From: Roseiarcus sp963764955
GTDB taxonomy: Bacteria > Pseudomonadota > Alphaproteobacteria > Rhizobiales > Beijerinckiaceae
Assembly (NCBI GenBank): GCA_963764955.1
Contig: CAVXVE010000052.1
Coordinates: 109,415-173,414 of the forward strand
DNA length: 64,000 nt
Reading direction: 5' to 3'
Shown here in pieces: positions 25,700-36,614 of this stretch (position 1 is its first letter; each line of letters starts with the position of its first letter). Below the pieces are notes generated by a model, which worked only from the letters and a program-made list of their open reading frames with translations, made no database searches and had not been told where the DNA came from. The position numbers and the translations under genes are program-made.

Positions 25700-26686
25700 T
25701 TGACGCAGACTTCCACCCTCCGCCGCATCATAGCGGCCCCGGAGTTCGGCCCCTTCGTGCTGCTGATTTTGGAGATCGCCGTCTTCGCGGCGATCAATCC
25801 GGCGTTCCTGTCGCCACTCAACATCTCGAACACGCTGACCTTCACCGTCGAACTCGGCCTGATCGCCCTCGCCATGACACTTCTCATGACGTCCGGCGAA
25901 TTCGATCTCTCCGTCGGCTCGGTGTTCGGCTTCGCGCCGGTCGTGATGTGGACGCTCTTCAATGCGGGACTGACCTCGCTGTTCGTGGGCTTCGTCGTCG
26001 CGCTCCTCATCGCAGCCGGCGTCGGCCTCTTTAACGGCCTGTTCGTCACCCGACTCAAGATTCCCTCGTTCCTGGTGACGCTCGGCATGCTCCTGGTGGT
26101 GCGCGGCGTCGCGCTTTTCGTGACCGACGGATTTCCGCAGCGGACCTGGAGCGCCAGCGGCCAATGGCTCGACAAGCTGCTCGTCGGCGACTTCTACGTC
26201 GGGCCGTTCCGCGTCTATGCCTCGCTGTTCTGGTTCATCGCGGCGGCGATCATCCTCGGCTACGTGCTGACGCAGTCGAAATTCGGCAACTGGATCCAGG
26301 CCTCCGGCGGAAATGCGGTGGCGGCGCGGGCGCGCGGCGTCAATGTCAACGCGGTCAAAGTCTGGCTCTTCGTGCTCAGCGCCGTCATGTCCGCCTTCGC
26401 CGGAGTTATCAGCTCGATCCGCACCTCGGCCGCAAATCCGAACAGCGGAATGGGCTACGAGCTTGAGGTGATCGCGATGGTCGTCATCGGCGGCACGGCG
26501 CTCACCGGCGGCCGAGGCACGATCCTCGGCACAGTCCTCGGCATCCTCATCCTGCGGGTGATGCGCAACGGCATCGTGCTGATCGGGGTCCCCGGCCTCG
26601 CCTACAATATCTTCATCGGCGCGATCATTCTTGGCATGATGGCGCTGCACTCCTGGCTCGAGCGCCGACACCAGGCGGGGACCTGA
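25700..26686 (+). CDS. sugar ABC transporter permease (RbsC/FrcC type, 328 aa)
   Basis: An inner-membrane permease of the branched/ribose type with eight to ten hydrophobic segments. Family marks are 'TLLMTSGEFDLSVGSVFGFA' (the conserved DLSVG turn), 'GVGLFNGLFVTRLKIPSFLV' (NGL..P motif), and 'IAMVVIGGTALTGGRGTILG' (the GG..L.GG.G cytoplasmic coupling loop). The start is TTG 25700, giving MTQTSTLRRIIAAPEFGPFV; no better codon is in frame. The ATPase gene begins 2 bp after its stop. It forms a homodimeric channel with the neighbouring binding protein and ATPase. Confidence 0.93.
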   Translation: MTQTSTLRRIIAAPEFGPFVLLILEIAVFAAINPAFLSPLNISNTLTFTVELGLIALAMTLLMTSGEFDLSVGSVFGFAPVVMWTLFNAGLTSLFVGFVVALLIAAGVGLFNGLFVTRLKIPSFLVTLGMLLVVRGVALFVTDGFPQRTWSASGQWLDKLLVGDFYVGPFRVYASLFWFIAAAIILGYVLTQSKFGNWIQASGGNAVAARARGVNVNAVKVWLFVLSAVMSAFAGVISSIRTSAANPNSGMGYELEVIAMVVIGGTALTGGRGTILGTVLGILILRVMRNGIVLIGVPGLAYNIFIGAIILGMMALHSWLERRHQAGT

Positions 26687-26688
26687 CG

Positions 26689-27450
26689 ATGAGCGCAGAT
26701 CTCATCCGCATGGAGCATATCGATAAGTTCTACGGCCGCGTGCAGGCGCTCGACGATGTCAACTTCACTGTCGCGCGCCAGGAGATCGTCGGGCTATTGG
26801 GCGACAACGGCGCGGGCAAGTCGACGCTGATCAAGGTGCTCTCGGGCGCCGTGCGCGCATCCAGCGGCGACATCATCGTGCGCGGCAAGCGCGCCGACAT
26901 CCGCTCGACGACGGACGCCATCGCGCTCGGCATTGAGACGATTTACCAGGACTCGGCGCTCGTAACCCAGCTCTCGATCGCCCGCAATCTGTTCCTCGGG
27001 CGCGAGCCGCTCAAGGGCCCCCGCTTTCTCAATCGTATGGACAAGGCGTTGATGGAGGAAGTGGCCGGCGAGCTTTTGAGAAGGGTCGGGATCGGCAAGT
27101 CGATCCCGGCCTCAACGCCGATCTCGTCGCTCTCCGGCGGCGAGCGGCAGGCGGTTGCGATCGCCCGCGCGATGCACTTCGACAGCGACCTCATCATTCT
27201 TGACGAGCCGACCAACAACCTCGGCGTCGCGGAGACGCAAGGCGTGTTGCGCTTCGTACGCAACGCGCGCGACTCCGGGCACTCTTGCATCCTGATCGCG
27301 CACAACATCCACCATGTGTTCCAGGTGGTCGACCGCATTGCGGTGATGCGCCACGGGCGGATTGTCGCCGACGACATCGACCCGAAGCAAATGACGGTCG
27401 CAGACGTCGAAGCCGTCATCACCGGGGAGCTGGCGGGGCCGACCCCCTGA
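26689..27450 (+). CDS. sugar ABC transporter ATP-binding protein, single domain (FrcA-like, 253 aa)
   Basis: One nucleotide-binding domain: Walker A 'GDNGAGKSTL', Q-loop 'ETIYQDSAL', signature 'LSGGERQAVAIA', Walker B 'LIILDEPTNNLG', and H-switch 'CILIAHNIHH'. Most ribose-type importers use a fused two-domain ATPase of about 500 residues (one is at 45.4 kb); this half-length form is as in FrcA of the rhizobial fructose importer, and would act as a homodimer. It is the last gene of the SBP-permease-ATPase operon. It could also serve the ATPase-less set at 52-55.7 kb (inference). Confidence 0.93.
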   Translation: MSADLIRMEHIDKFYGRVQALDDVNFTVARQEIVGLLGDNGAGKSTLIKVLSGAVRASSGDIIVRGKRADIRSTTDAIALGIETIYQDSALVTQLSIARNLFLGREPLKGPRFLNRMDKALMEEVAGELLRRVGIGKSIPASTPISSLSGGERQAVAIARAMHFDSDLIILDEPTNNLGVAETQGVLRFVRNARDSGHSCILIAHNIHHVFQVVDRIAVMRHGRIVADDIDPKQMTVADVEAVITGELAGPTP

Positions 27451-27610
27451 CCGGGCCTGCCCGCCCGAATTGGGGGCGGGGGAGCCAGCGCTCGCTGTCG
27501 CGGCCGCCCCGTTCGCGTTTGCTGAAGTTTGTCACGCTTGCCCGATCGGCCTATCGTCGGCTCGGGTCGGGGAGAGAAATCGCGATGGCGTGACGCTCGG
27601 GAATAACAAA

Positions 27611-27982
27611 ATGGCAGACGGCGACGGCGGTTTTCATCATCTTCTCGGACCCGGAGTTCCGACCCGAAACTTCGCCAAAGGCAAGACGATCTTCAAGGAA
27701 GGCGATCTGGGCGACGAGTTTTTCGTGGTGGTGCGCGGAAAGGTTGAAATCAGGAGCGGCGACCGCCATTTCGAGACCCTTGGCCCTGACGGTATTTTCG
27801 GCGAGATGGCGCTGATCGACGACAGCCCGCGCAGTGCGACGGCGGTCGCGATGACCGACGTGACCGTGGCGCCAATCAAGGAAAATCAGTTTCTCTTCCT
27901 GGTCAAAAACACGCCGTTCTTTGCGCTCAACGTGATGCGCGTTCTCGCCCACCGGTTGCGGCGCCAGAACAAAGCGGTCTGA
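27611..27982 (+). CDS. cyclic nucleotide-binding domain protein (123 aa)
   Basis: A stand-alone CAP-type sensor domain with no DNA-binding helix-turn-helix. 'FKEGDLGDEFFVVVRGKVEI' is the beta-barrel front, 'FGEMALIDDSPRSATAVAM' the phosphate-binding cassette with the G-E...R-(S/T)-A-T residues that contact cyclic nucleotides, and a C-terminal helix ends 'RVLAHRLRRQNKAV'. The start is taken at ATG 27611 (MADGDGGFHHLL). It probably binds cAMP or cGMP and acts on a partner protein. It lies 160 bp after the ABC operon and convergent with pobA. The cyclase at 18.5 kb is a possible source of ligand. Confidence 0.88.
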   Translation: MADGDGGFHHLLGPGVPTRNFAKGKTIFKEGDLGDEFFVVVRGKVEIRSGDRHFETLGPDGIFGEMALIDDSPRSATAVAMTDVTVAPIKENQFLFLVKNTPFFALNVMRVLAHRLRRQNKAV

Positions 27983-28076
27983 CGGACCGAGGTCGGAGCG
28001 ACGTCTCGGTTCCTTCGTCCGATTCACGATGCAGTCGCCGGCGCACGAGGCAGGCCGATATCGCGGTCGACGGGGC

Positions 28077-29255
28077 TCATTCCTCGAAAGGCAGGCCGGC
28101 GTACTGTTCGGCGACCAGGGCCGCGGCATGCGTCGATCGAAGCAGGTGGTCGAATTCGCTGAGCTTGATCCGGGTCTCGAACGCGTCATCGTCGGGAAAC
28201 ACGTGCAGCAAATTGGTCAGCCACCAGGAGAAGCGCTCGGACGCCCACACGCGTCTCAGCGCCATATCCGAATAGTTCTCAAGATAGCGGTCGTCGCCCC
28301 TTAGAAAATGTGCGGCGAACGCGCGCCCAAGATAGAAAACATCGGAGATCGCGAGGTTGAGCCCTTTCGCGCCGGTCGGCGGGACGATATGCGCCGCGTC
28401 ACCGGCGAGAAAGAGGCGCCCGTAGCGCATCGGCTCGGCGACGAAGCTACGCAAGGGCGCAATCGATTTTTCGATCGATGGGCCGGTCACGATCTTGCGC
28501 GCGATGTCGTCCGGAAACCGCCGCTTGAGCTCGTCCCAGAACTTGTCGTCCGGCCAGTCCTCGATTCGCGTATCGAGGCCGCACTGGATGTAGTAGCGGC
28601 TGAGCATCGGGTTGCGTAGCGACGCGAGCGCGAAACCCCGCTCGTGCCGGGCGTAGATGACCTCGCCGACCGGCGGCGTTTCCGACATGATTCCGAGCCA
28701 GCCGAACGGATAGGCGCGTTCGAAAATCCTGAGGACGGATTTCGGAATGCTCTGCCGCGACACGCCGTGGAATCCGTCGCAGCCGGCGATGAAGTCGCAT
28801 TCGAGCGTCTCCGCCGCGCCGTCCTTCTCGTAAGTCACGCTCGGCGCGGCCGTCGTCAGGGCGTCGAGTTGGACATTCTTCGCTTCCTCAACGATGCGGC
28901 CGCCGTCGCGCTCCCGTATTCGATATAGTTCCTCAGTAATGGCCGTTTGTCCGTGCGACCACATCGGCCTGCCGGCGTGTGTCTTGGTGTCGATGAGAAA
29001 CGGCTCGCGGTCCTGCCAGACGATGAAGCTCCCGTCATGCGCATGACCCTCGCGGTCCATCCGCTCGCCGGCGCCGGATTCGCGCAAGACCTTGACCGAG
29101 CCATATTCGAGCACGCCGGCGCGGATGCGCTTGAGCACATAGGCTTTCGTCTGCCGCTCGAGCACCACGCTGTCGATTCCGTCTCGATGCAGCAGATGCG
29201 AGAGCAGAAGGCCGGCCGGGCCGCCGCCGATGATCGCGACCTGAGTGCGGCGCAT
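28077..29255 (-). CDS. pobA: 4-hydroxybenzoate 3-monooxygenase (PobA)
   Basis: A flavoprotein hydroxylase converting 4-hydroxybenzoate and NADPH to protocatechuate, feeding the beta-ketoadipate pathway. The FAD dinucleotide motif is 'VAIIGGGPAGLLLSHLL' at the N-terminus; 'CDFIAGCDGFHGVSRQSIP' is the DG motif, and 'GRLFLAGDAAHIVPPTGAKG' the GD motif binding the ribityl chain. The length (392) matches PobA enzymes (about 394). ATG 29255 is chosen because the product starts MRRTQVAIIGGG and GGGAGAAG lies upstream. No PobR regulator lies next to it, unlike many pobA loci. Confidence 0.94.
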   Translation of the reverse strand: MRRTQVAIIGGGPAGLLLSHLLHRDGIDSVVLERQTKAYVLKRIRAGVLEYGSVKVLRESGAGERMDREGHAHDGSFIVWQDREPFLIDTKTHAGRPMWSHGQTAITEELYRIRERDGGRIVEEAKNVQLDALTTAAPSVTYEKDGAAETLECDFIAGCDGFHGVSRQSIPKSVLRIFERAYPFGWLGIMSETPPVGEVIYARHERGFALASLRNPMLSRYYIQCGLDTRIEDWPDDKFWDELKRRFPDDIARKIVTGPSIEKSIAPLRSFVAEPMRYGRLFLAGDAAHIVPPTGAKGLNLAISDVFYLGRAFAAHFLRGDDRYLENYSDMALRRVWASERFSWWLTNLLHVFPDDDAFETRIKLSEFDHLLRSTHAAALVAEQYAGLPFEE

Positions 29256-29332
29256 GCTTCTTCTCCCTCGCCGCGGCGAATGCGCCTCACGCGCGTAGCA
29301 TCGCAAATGCGACGCGTCGAGCCCCGGTCCGC

Positions 29333-30735
29333 TCAACCCGCCGACGCTCGGCGTCCAGCGGGCTCGCCGCCTTGGGCGAGCCCGACCGCCTCGAGCGCCC
29401 CAGCCTGCCGGCGTGCGACCGCCGCCTCGTCGAAACCCTCGATCGCGTCTTCATACATGCGATGAAAGTTGAGCCGCGCTTGAAGGCGCAGGAAAACGCT
29501 GCCGATGCCGATGGTCGCCCGCTCGAGAAACACGAATTCGCGCGGCACCGGCAGGCCGCCGCCCTCGGCCTTCAAAGCGCGCATCACCTGGCCCATCTCG
29601 CGCCGGCCATATTCAGACGGCTTGACCCCGTCGGCGGCGGTGCGCACCCGGTCGTCGAGAATCGGCCCGCACATGAATCGCGCCCAGAGCGTCATCGCCT
29701 CGGTCACTCCGGGCGTGAGCTTCACGAAGCCCCACATCTCGTAGGCCTGCGCGACCCGGGCCATATCGTTCGCCTTCAGCGCGCGATAAAGCTCGACCAC
29801 GCCAAGCACGAAGCGCGGCGGGAATACCCGCACGCACCCATAGTCGAACAGGTTGACGCCTTCGACGTTGCGCTCGCCGCCCCGTCCGGACGCCGCAACG
29901 GTATAGTTGCCGAGATGCGGATCGCCGTGAATCACGCCATAGCGCAGGAACGGGCGCCACCATGCGTCGAACAGGCCGACCGCGATTGCGTCACGCGCCT
30001 CCTGCGGCGCGGCCTCAAAGGCGGTGAGCGGCTCGCCATCGAGCCATTCCATCGTGAGCAGGCGACGGGTCGACAGGCTCTCGTCGACCCTAGGAACGCG
30101 CACGAACGGGCGGTCTGCGAGCATGATGCGATAGAGCCGGGCGATCTTGGCCTCACGCTCGTAGTCCAACTCCTCGCGCACCCGCTCCCGGATCTCGCGC
30201 GCCATCTCACGGGTGTCGATCGCCGCGCTCGCGCGCCGTGCAGCGAGAACAGGAGATCGAGATTCGAGAGGTCCGTCTCCACCGCGGAGGCCATGTCCGG
30301 ATATTGCAGCTTGCAGGCAAGCGGATCGCCGCCAAGGCTGACGGCGCGATGCACCTGTCCGAGCGACGCGGCGGCGGCGGGCTTGAAGTCGAATTCGGCG
30401 AAGCGCTCGCGCCAGTCTGGCCCGAGTTCGGCCTGCATGCGCCGGCGCACGAACGAGGCTCCCATCGGCGGCGCCTGGGATTGGAGCTTGGCCAGTTCCG
30501 CGGCGAAATCCGCCGGAACCGCGTCAGGGATGGTGGTCAGCATCTGCGCCACCTTCATCAGCGGGCCCTTCATCGAGCCGAGAGCCGAAGCGAGCGCCCG
30601 GGCGTCCGTCTCGCGCCCGCCTCCGCGCAGCCTGTTGACGCCGACCTTGGCGGCGAAGGCGCCAGCGTTGACGCCGAGGCGCGCGTAGCGGGTCGCCCGC
30701 GCGCTCAGGCGATTGGCTTCGTTGTCGTGGTCCAA
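29333..30735 (-). pseudogene. ABC1/UbiB-family atypical kinase, one frameshift
   Basis: An AarF/ABC1 protein of the type linked with ubiquinone synthesis. The N-terminal part holds the family KxGQ-like motif region 'GSMKGPLMKVAQMLTTIPDA', 'PAAAASLGQVHRA' and 'CKLQYPDMASAVETDL'. The second part holds 'REELDYEREA', 'GVIHGDPHLGNYTV' and 'VNLFDYGCVRVFPP' with the catalytic aspartates. They lie in different frames; the break is in a GC-rich run near 30232-30245. One base restores about 466 residues. The start is uncertain (TTG 30735). All motifs persist, so a sequencing error is likely. It is upstream of pobA on the same strand. Confidence 0.87.
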
Positions 30736-30931
30736 GCGCGAATTCCCATGCAGAGGGCTCAGCAGTGAATTGAATATAGGCCGCGCGCTGATTGATTTCA
30801 GCCGCGAGAGAGAGGAAGGCGGGGCGAAACAGCAATTTTTCCCAAGAACGGCGCTCGTTGCTTGGCTATGTCCGGCTCGCGCGCAAGCCCTCATCCTTCA
30901 ATACGGAGGGGCGCGCGACACGGAGGACGAC

Positions 30932-31255
30932 ATGATTTTGCGCTTGTGGCGCGGTTGGACGACGTCGGAAAAAGCCGACCGCTATGAGGAACTGATCGCG
31001 ACCGCCATCTTCCCCGGCATTGCCGCAAGGGCGATCCCGGAACTCGACGGGCTTGAGCTTTTCCGCCGCCCGATCGTAGGCGAGGTCCAGTTCATGACGC
31101 TGATGCGCTTCAAATCTTGGGAGGCGGTGAAGGATTTCGCCGGTCCGAACTGGGAGGTCTCGGTCGTGCCGCCAGCGGCGCGCGCCGTGCTCGACCGCTT
31201 CGACGAAAAGGCGGCGCATTACGAAAGTCGCGTCGCCCGTCCCGTCAATGACTGA
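30932..31255 (+). CDS. antibiotic biosynthesis monooxygenase-like (ABM, dimeric alpha/beta-barrel) protein (107 aa)
   Basis: A short protein starting MILRLWRGWTTSEKADRYEE, preceded by GGAGGACGAC. The pattern of strand, helix ('YEELIATAIFPGIAARAIPE'), two strands ('LELFRRPIVGEVQFMTLMRF') and helix ('WEAVKDFAG') is the ferredoxin-like fold of dimeric alpha/beta-barrel proteins. It lacks the metal or haem residues I would need to name a reaction. It sits between the ABC1 kinase (divergent) and pepF (convergent, 2 bp from the stop). Function unknown. Confidence 0.72.
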   Translation: MILRLWRGWTTSEKADRYEELIATAIFPGIAARAIPELDGLELFRRPIVGEVQFMTLMRFKSWEAVKDFAGPNWEVSVVPPAARAVLDRFDEKAAHYESRVARPVND

Positions 31256-31257
31256 TC

Positions 31258-33087
31258 CTACTCCATCGTCTCCAGTTCGCCGATCATCCGCTCGATCACC
31301 GAAAGGCCGATTGTCCAGAAGCCGGGGTCCTTCGCGTCGAGACCGAACGGCGCGAGCAATTCGGAATAGGATTTCGAGCCGCCAGCCGCGAGCATCGAGA
31401 GATAGCGCTCGGCGAAGCCTTCGCTCGACCGCTCGTAGACCCCGTAGAGCGAATTCACCAGGCAATCGCCGAACGCGTAGGCGTAGACATAGAACGGCGA
31501 ATGGATGAAATGCCCGATATAGGCCCAATAGGTCTCATAGCCAGGCCTCAGCGCGATGGCTGGCCCCAAGCTTTCGGCCTGCGTGCTCATCCATGACTGA
31601 TTGATCTCATCCACCGTCACTTCGCCGTTGCGGCGCTCAAGGTGGACGAGCCGCTCGAACTTATAGAACGCGATCTGGCGCACCACAGTGTTGAGCATGT
31701 CCTCGACCTTGGCCGCCAGCATCGCCTTGCGCTCGGCGGGATCGGCCGCCGCGAGCATCGAGCGAAAGGTCAGCATTTCGCCGAAGACCGAGGCCGTTTC
31801 GGCAAGCGTCAGCGGCGTCGGCGCCATCAAGGCGCCGTTGACGCCGGCAAGCACCTGATGGACGCCGTGGCCGAGCTCGTGCGCGAGCGTCGTCACGTCG
31901 CGCGCCTTGCCGAGGAAATTGACGAGAATGTAGGGATGAGCGGATGGCGTCGTCGGGTGTGCGAAAGCGCCGGGCGCCTTGCCGGGCCTGACCGGCGCGT
32001 CGATCCAGCCTTCATCGAAGAAGCGCCGCGCGATATCCGCCATGCGCGGGGAAAACGCGCCATAGGCGCCAAGTACCATGTCGCGCGCGGCCTCCCACTT
32101 GTAGACGCGACGCGGCGCACTCGGGAGGGGCGCGTTGCGGTCCCAGTGGTCGAGCCGCTCCTTGCCGAACCAGCGGGCTTTGAGTGCATAATAGCGATGC
32201 GAGAGGCGCGGATAGGCGTCCGTCACCGCCTTAACCAGCGCCTCTACGACCTCGGGCTCGACCCGGTTGGCAAGATGGCGCGAATCGGCGACGTCCTTGA
32301 ATTTGCGCCAGCGGTCTGAGGTCTCCTTGTCCTTGGCGAGCGTGCTGGTGATGAGGGCGAAGAGCCGCAGATTCGCTCCAAGCGTTTTGGCCAGCGCGTT
32401 GGCCGCCGCCTCCCGCGTCTTCTCGTCCGGATCCATGAGTTTGCCGAGCAGAGGCTCGAGCGTCAGGCTCTCGCCTTCAAAATCGAACCTCAGCGCCGCC
32501 ATCGTGTCGTCGAACAATCGGTTCCAGGCGGCCGCGGCGCTGACCGATTTGTCCAGGAACAATCGTTCGAGGTCGTCGGCAAGCTGATGCGGCTTCTCCT
32601 TGCGGATGTCCTCGAGCCATGGGCGATAATGGCTGAGCGGAGGCCCGGCCATCGCGGCGTCCAGCCTGTAATCGTCGAGCCGATTGAGCTCGAGCTCGAA
32701 GAACAAAAGATCGCCCGCGAGCGCCGTCACACGCTCCTGCGCGTCCCCGTGGAATTTCGCGATTTGCGGATCGCTGGTGTCGGAAGCGTAGAGCAGCGAC
32801 GCATAGGCCATGATGCGGCCTGTCAAATCCTGCAGCGACTTGTAGGCCTTGACGGCTTCGGCCAGCGTCTCTCCTGCGTCCGGCCGGTCGGCCAGCTCCG
32901 CCAGCTTGCCGCGATAGGCTTCGGCGAAGGCCTTGGCTTCGCCCTCGGCCCGCTCGAAATCGGCGGCGAAGCGCTGCGAGTCCATGCCTTCGTACAAATC
33001 CTGAAGGCGCCACTCCGGCAGCGCGCCAAGGTCACCCGAGGCGGCCGGCGGCGCGGCGACGTCGGGGGAACGCAACTTAAAGCTCAT
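31258..33087 (-). CDS. pepF: oligoendopeptidase F family M3 metallopeptidase (609 aa)
   Basis: A zinc endopeptidase that degrades oligopeptides in the cytoplasm. The M3 zinc motif is 'TLAHELGHGVHQ' with His403, Glu404 and His407, and the third ligand region follows in 'LAETASVFGEMLTFRSML'. 'FAHPTTPSAHPYILVNFLGK' and 'SPFYVYAYAFGDCLVNSLYG' are typical of the PepF branch. The length of 609 fits the family. There is no signal peptide. It is divergent from the sigma-54 regulator gene; an inverted repeat lies between the two genes. Confidence 0.95.
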   Translation of the reverse strand: MSFKLRSPDVAAPPAASGDLGALPEWRLQDLYEGMDSQRFAADFERAEGEAKAFAEAYRGKLAELADRPDAGETLAEAVKAYKSLQDLTGRIMAYASLLYASDTSDPQIAKFHGDAQERVTALAGDLLFFELELNRLDDYRLDAAMAGPPLSHYRPWLEDIRKEKPHQLADDLERLFLDKSVSAAAAWNRLFDDTMAALRFDFEGESLTLEPLLGKLMDPDEKTREAAANALAKTLGANLRLFALITSTLAKDKETSDRWRKFKDVADSRHLANRVEPEVVEALVKAVTDAYPRLSHRYYALKARWFGKERLDHWDRNAPLPSAPRRVYKWEAARDMVLGAYGAFSPRMADIARRFFDEGWIDAPVRPGKAPGAFAHPTTPSAHPYILVNFLGKARDVTTLAHELGHGVHQVLAGVNGALMAPTPLTLAETASVFGEMLTFRSMLAAADPAERKAMLAAKVEDMLNTVVRQIAFYKFERLVHLERRNGEVTVDEINQSWMSTQAESLGPAIALRPGYETYWAYIGHFIHSPFYVYAYAFGDCLVNSLYGVYERSSEGFAERYLSMLAAGGSKSYSELLAPFGLDAKDPGFWTIGLSVIERMIGELETME

Positions 33088-33103
33088 CGACTGCGTCTCT
33101 TTT

Positions 33104-33122
33104 CGTTAGACTGCCGCTAACG
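33104..33122. promoter_or_regulatory. inverted repeat CGTTAG-N7-CTAACG between pepF and the sigma-54 regulator
   Basis: Two perfect 6-bp arms separated by seven bases, just upstream of pepF in the divergent intergenic region of about 170 bp. It is either a protein-binding dyad or a small hairpin in the pepF leader. Its role is unknown. Confidence 0.3.
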
Positions 33123-33260
33123 GTCCGCGGTTGTTTGGCGCCGACAAAGCGGCGCTTTTGAGGAGAGGGCGCATCGGAACGGGACTGCGTTAACATCGCA
33201 TTTACCCTGATGCCACAATGTCGCGCATTGGGCGGCGCGCAGGGCCGCCTTCGGACCACC

Positions 33261-34747
<1,487 letters not shown>

Positions 34748-34748
<1 letters not shown>

Positions 34749-36460
34749 TGCGGGCGAAGCGTCGGCCCTCGACAATCGCGAAGATGTTGGTCTCGAAACC
34801 ACTCGAGCGCGAGCGGCGGAAAGGCGGCGCGCGCCGCGAGGCAGAGCTGATGATGAGCGCGCTCCGGGGCGGAAACTGGCGCAGGCTGCTACCGGGAGGC
34901 GCGGGCGCGTTCCTCCTCGCGCTGGCGGCCAATCTTGCCTGGGCGGCCGCTCCGCGGGCGGGTCAAATCGCGCCACGCGATGACGCCGCCATTCCGCCTG
35001 CGTCCGCATCGCAAAAGCAGGCCGCGCCCGACAATCCGCCGGTCGTCTACGATCCCACAGCCGGGCCCACATTGTCGCCGATGCAGAGCGCGCTTCGAGC
35101 GGCTATGGAACGGCTTGTCACGCGCGCCGATCGGGTGAACCCGCTCGGGTCGGGCGACTGGCGCGCCGCCCGCGGGGCGATCGCGGCTTTCTACGCCACG
35201 CGCTTCGACGCGCCGATATGGGTCGGCGAGGACGGACTGACCGAAATCGGACGATCGGCACTGTCGCAACTCGAACGAGCGGGTGAGGATGGCCTTGACC
35301 TGTCGGCCTTCACGCTGCCGCGCGAGATCGACGCCGGCCTTGTTCCGGATGAGATCGCCGACGCCGAGACCGCAATCGCCTCGGCGGTCGTGACCTACGC
35401 TCAACAGGCGACGGGATCGCGCGTGCGTCCAGCGCGCGTCTCCCCGTTCGCCTATGCGAAGCCGAGCCTCGCCGATCCGGGCGCGGCCTTGGCGGAAGTC
35501 GCCGCGGCGACCGATCCCGCCGCGCGCCTCGCCGGCTTCAACCCGCCGCAGAAGGGCTACCGCGACCTGCGGCAAGCTTTGAGCCGTCTCATCGAGCGCG
35601 TGCGGGATGGCGAGCCTCGGGTGTCCGCGATCAGCGCCGACTTCGATCCCGAAACCGGCGCCGAACAGGCGCCCGGCGCGCTGCGGCGCGCGAAGCGGCA
35701 AGCCGGCGCACGCATCCGCACCGCTTCGCTCGCCTTCGGCGCGTCGCTCCCGCGCCGGAAAGCGGCGATCCTCGCCAACATGGAAATGTGGCGCTGGGAG
35801 CCGCGCGACATGGGCGAAGAGCGGATCGAGGTCAATATCCCAGACTTCTCGGTCGAGGCGCTCAGAGGCGATGAGGTCGTCCTCAAGGCGCGCGCCATCG
35901 TCGGCAAGCCGGAGACGCCGACGCCGATTTTCTCCGCCGACATGCGCTACGTGCTGATCAATCCGTTGTGGCGGGTGCCCGATTCGATCATCAAGAAGGA
36001 GTTCGCCTCCAGGCTCGGCGCCTTAAGCCGGCGCGGCTACGAGGTGAAGACGGTCGGCGGACGGGTGACGGTCCGCCAGTTGCCCGGCGACGACAACGCG
36101 CTCGGCCGGATCGCCTTCATGTTTCCGAACGACCATGCGATCTATCTGCACGATACGCCGGCGCGGGAGCTGTTCGACGAGGAAAGCCGCGCCTTCAGCC
36201 ACGGCTGCATCCGGGTCGAGGACCCCTTGAGCCTGGCCGAGCTTGTCCTGGGCGGTGAGAGGAGCGGGTGGACGGCCGGGCGAATCGAGGCCGGGTTCGG
36301 GGACAAGGAACGGACGGTGTTCTTGCCCCATCCACTGCCCGTTCATATCGAATACTTCACTGAATTCGTTGACGAATTCGGTGAACTGCAGGAGCGGCCG
36401 GACGTCTATGGGCTGAGTCGCAAGGTCGAGGGCATACTCGCCCGGGCAAGTCAAGATTGA
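34748..36460 (+). CDS. L,D-transpeptidase family protein (YcbB/LdtD-like, 570 aa)
   Basis: A periplasmic wall enzyme forming 3-3 cross-links or attaching proteins to peptidoglycan. A hydrophobic export segment lies near residues 50-67 ('GAGAFLLALAANLAWAA'). A helical central part has the YcbB-like 'AFYATRFDAPIWVGEDGLTE'. The YkuD catalytic domain has 'YVLINPLWRVPDSIIKKEF' and the active site 'HDTPARELFDEES' ... 'FSHGCIRV', with His485 and Cys487. The long N-terminus suggests the true start could be an internal ATG near residue 35. Start and upstream stop overlap, so it may be transcribed with the sigma-54 regulator. Confidence 0.93.
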
Positions 36461-36511
36461 AAGGAGGCCGATATAGGGCTATAGGCGCAAAAGATCGCTT
36501 TTTGCCTTAAC

Positions 36512-36529
36512 TGTGACGCAAGCGTCACA
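36512..36529. promoter_or_regulatory. 18-bp perfect palindrome between the two cell-wall genes
   Basis: TGTGACGCAAGCGTCACA is a perfect 18-bp dyad about 85 bp upstream of the DUF882 gene and 50 bp after the L,D-transpeptidase stop. It resembles a CRP/FNR half-site pair, but the spacing is TGTGA-N8-TCACA rather than N6. It may bind a dimeric regulator or form a hairpin. Confidence 0.5.
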
Positions 36530-36614
36530 ATGCGAACAAGGAGCGCTGGAGACGAGCGCTCGGGAGGTCGCGTAGGTCGGCGGGAGAGGCCGGCAAAAGC
36601 GTAAGTGTAAGCAC

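Noticed and set aside
36512..36529. A standard CRP binding site
   Set aside because: The half-sites fit, but the spacer is 8 rather than 6 bp, so it is listed only as a palindrome.
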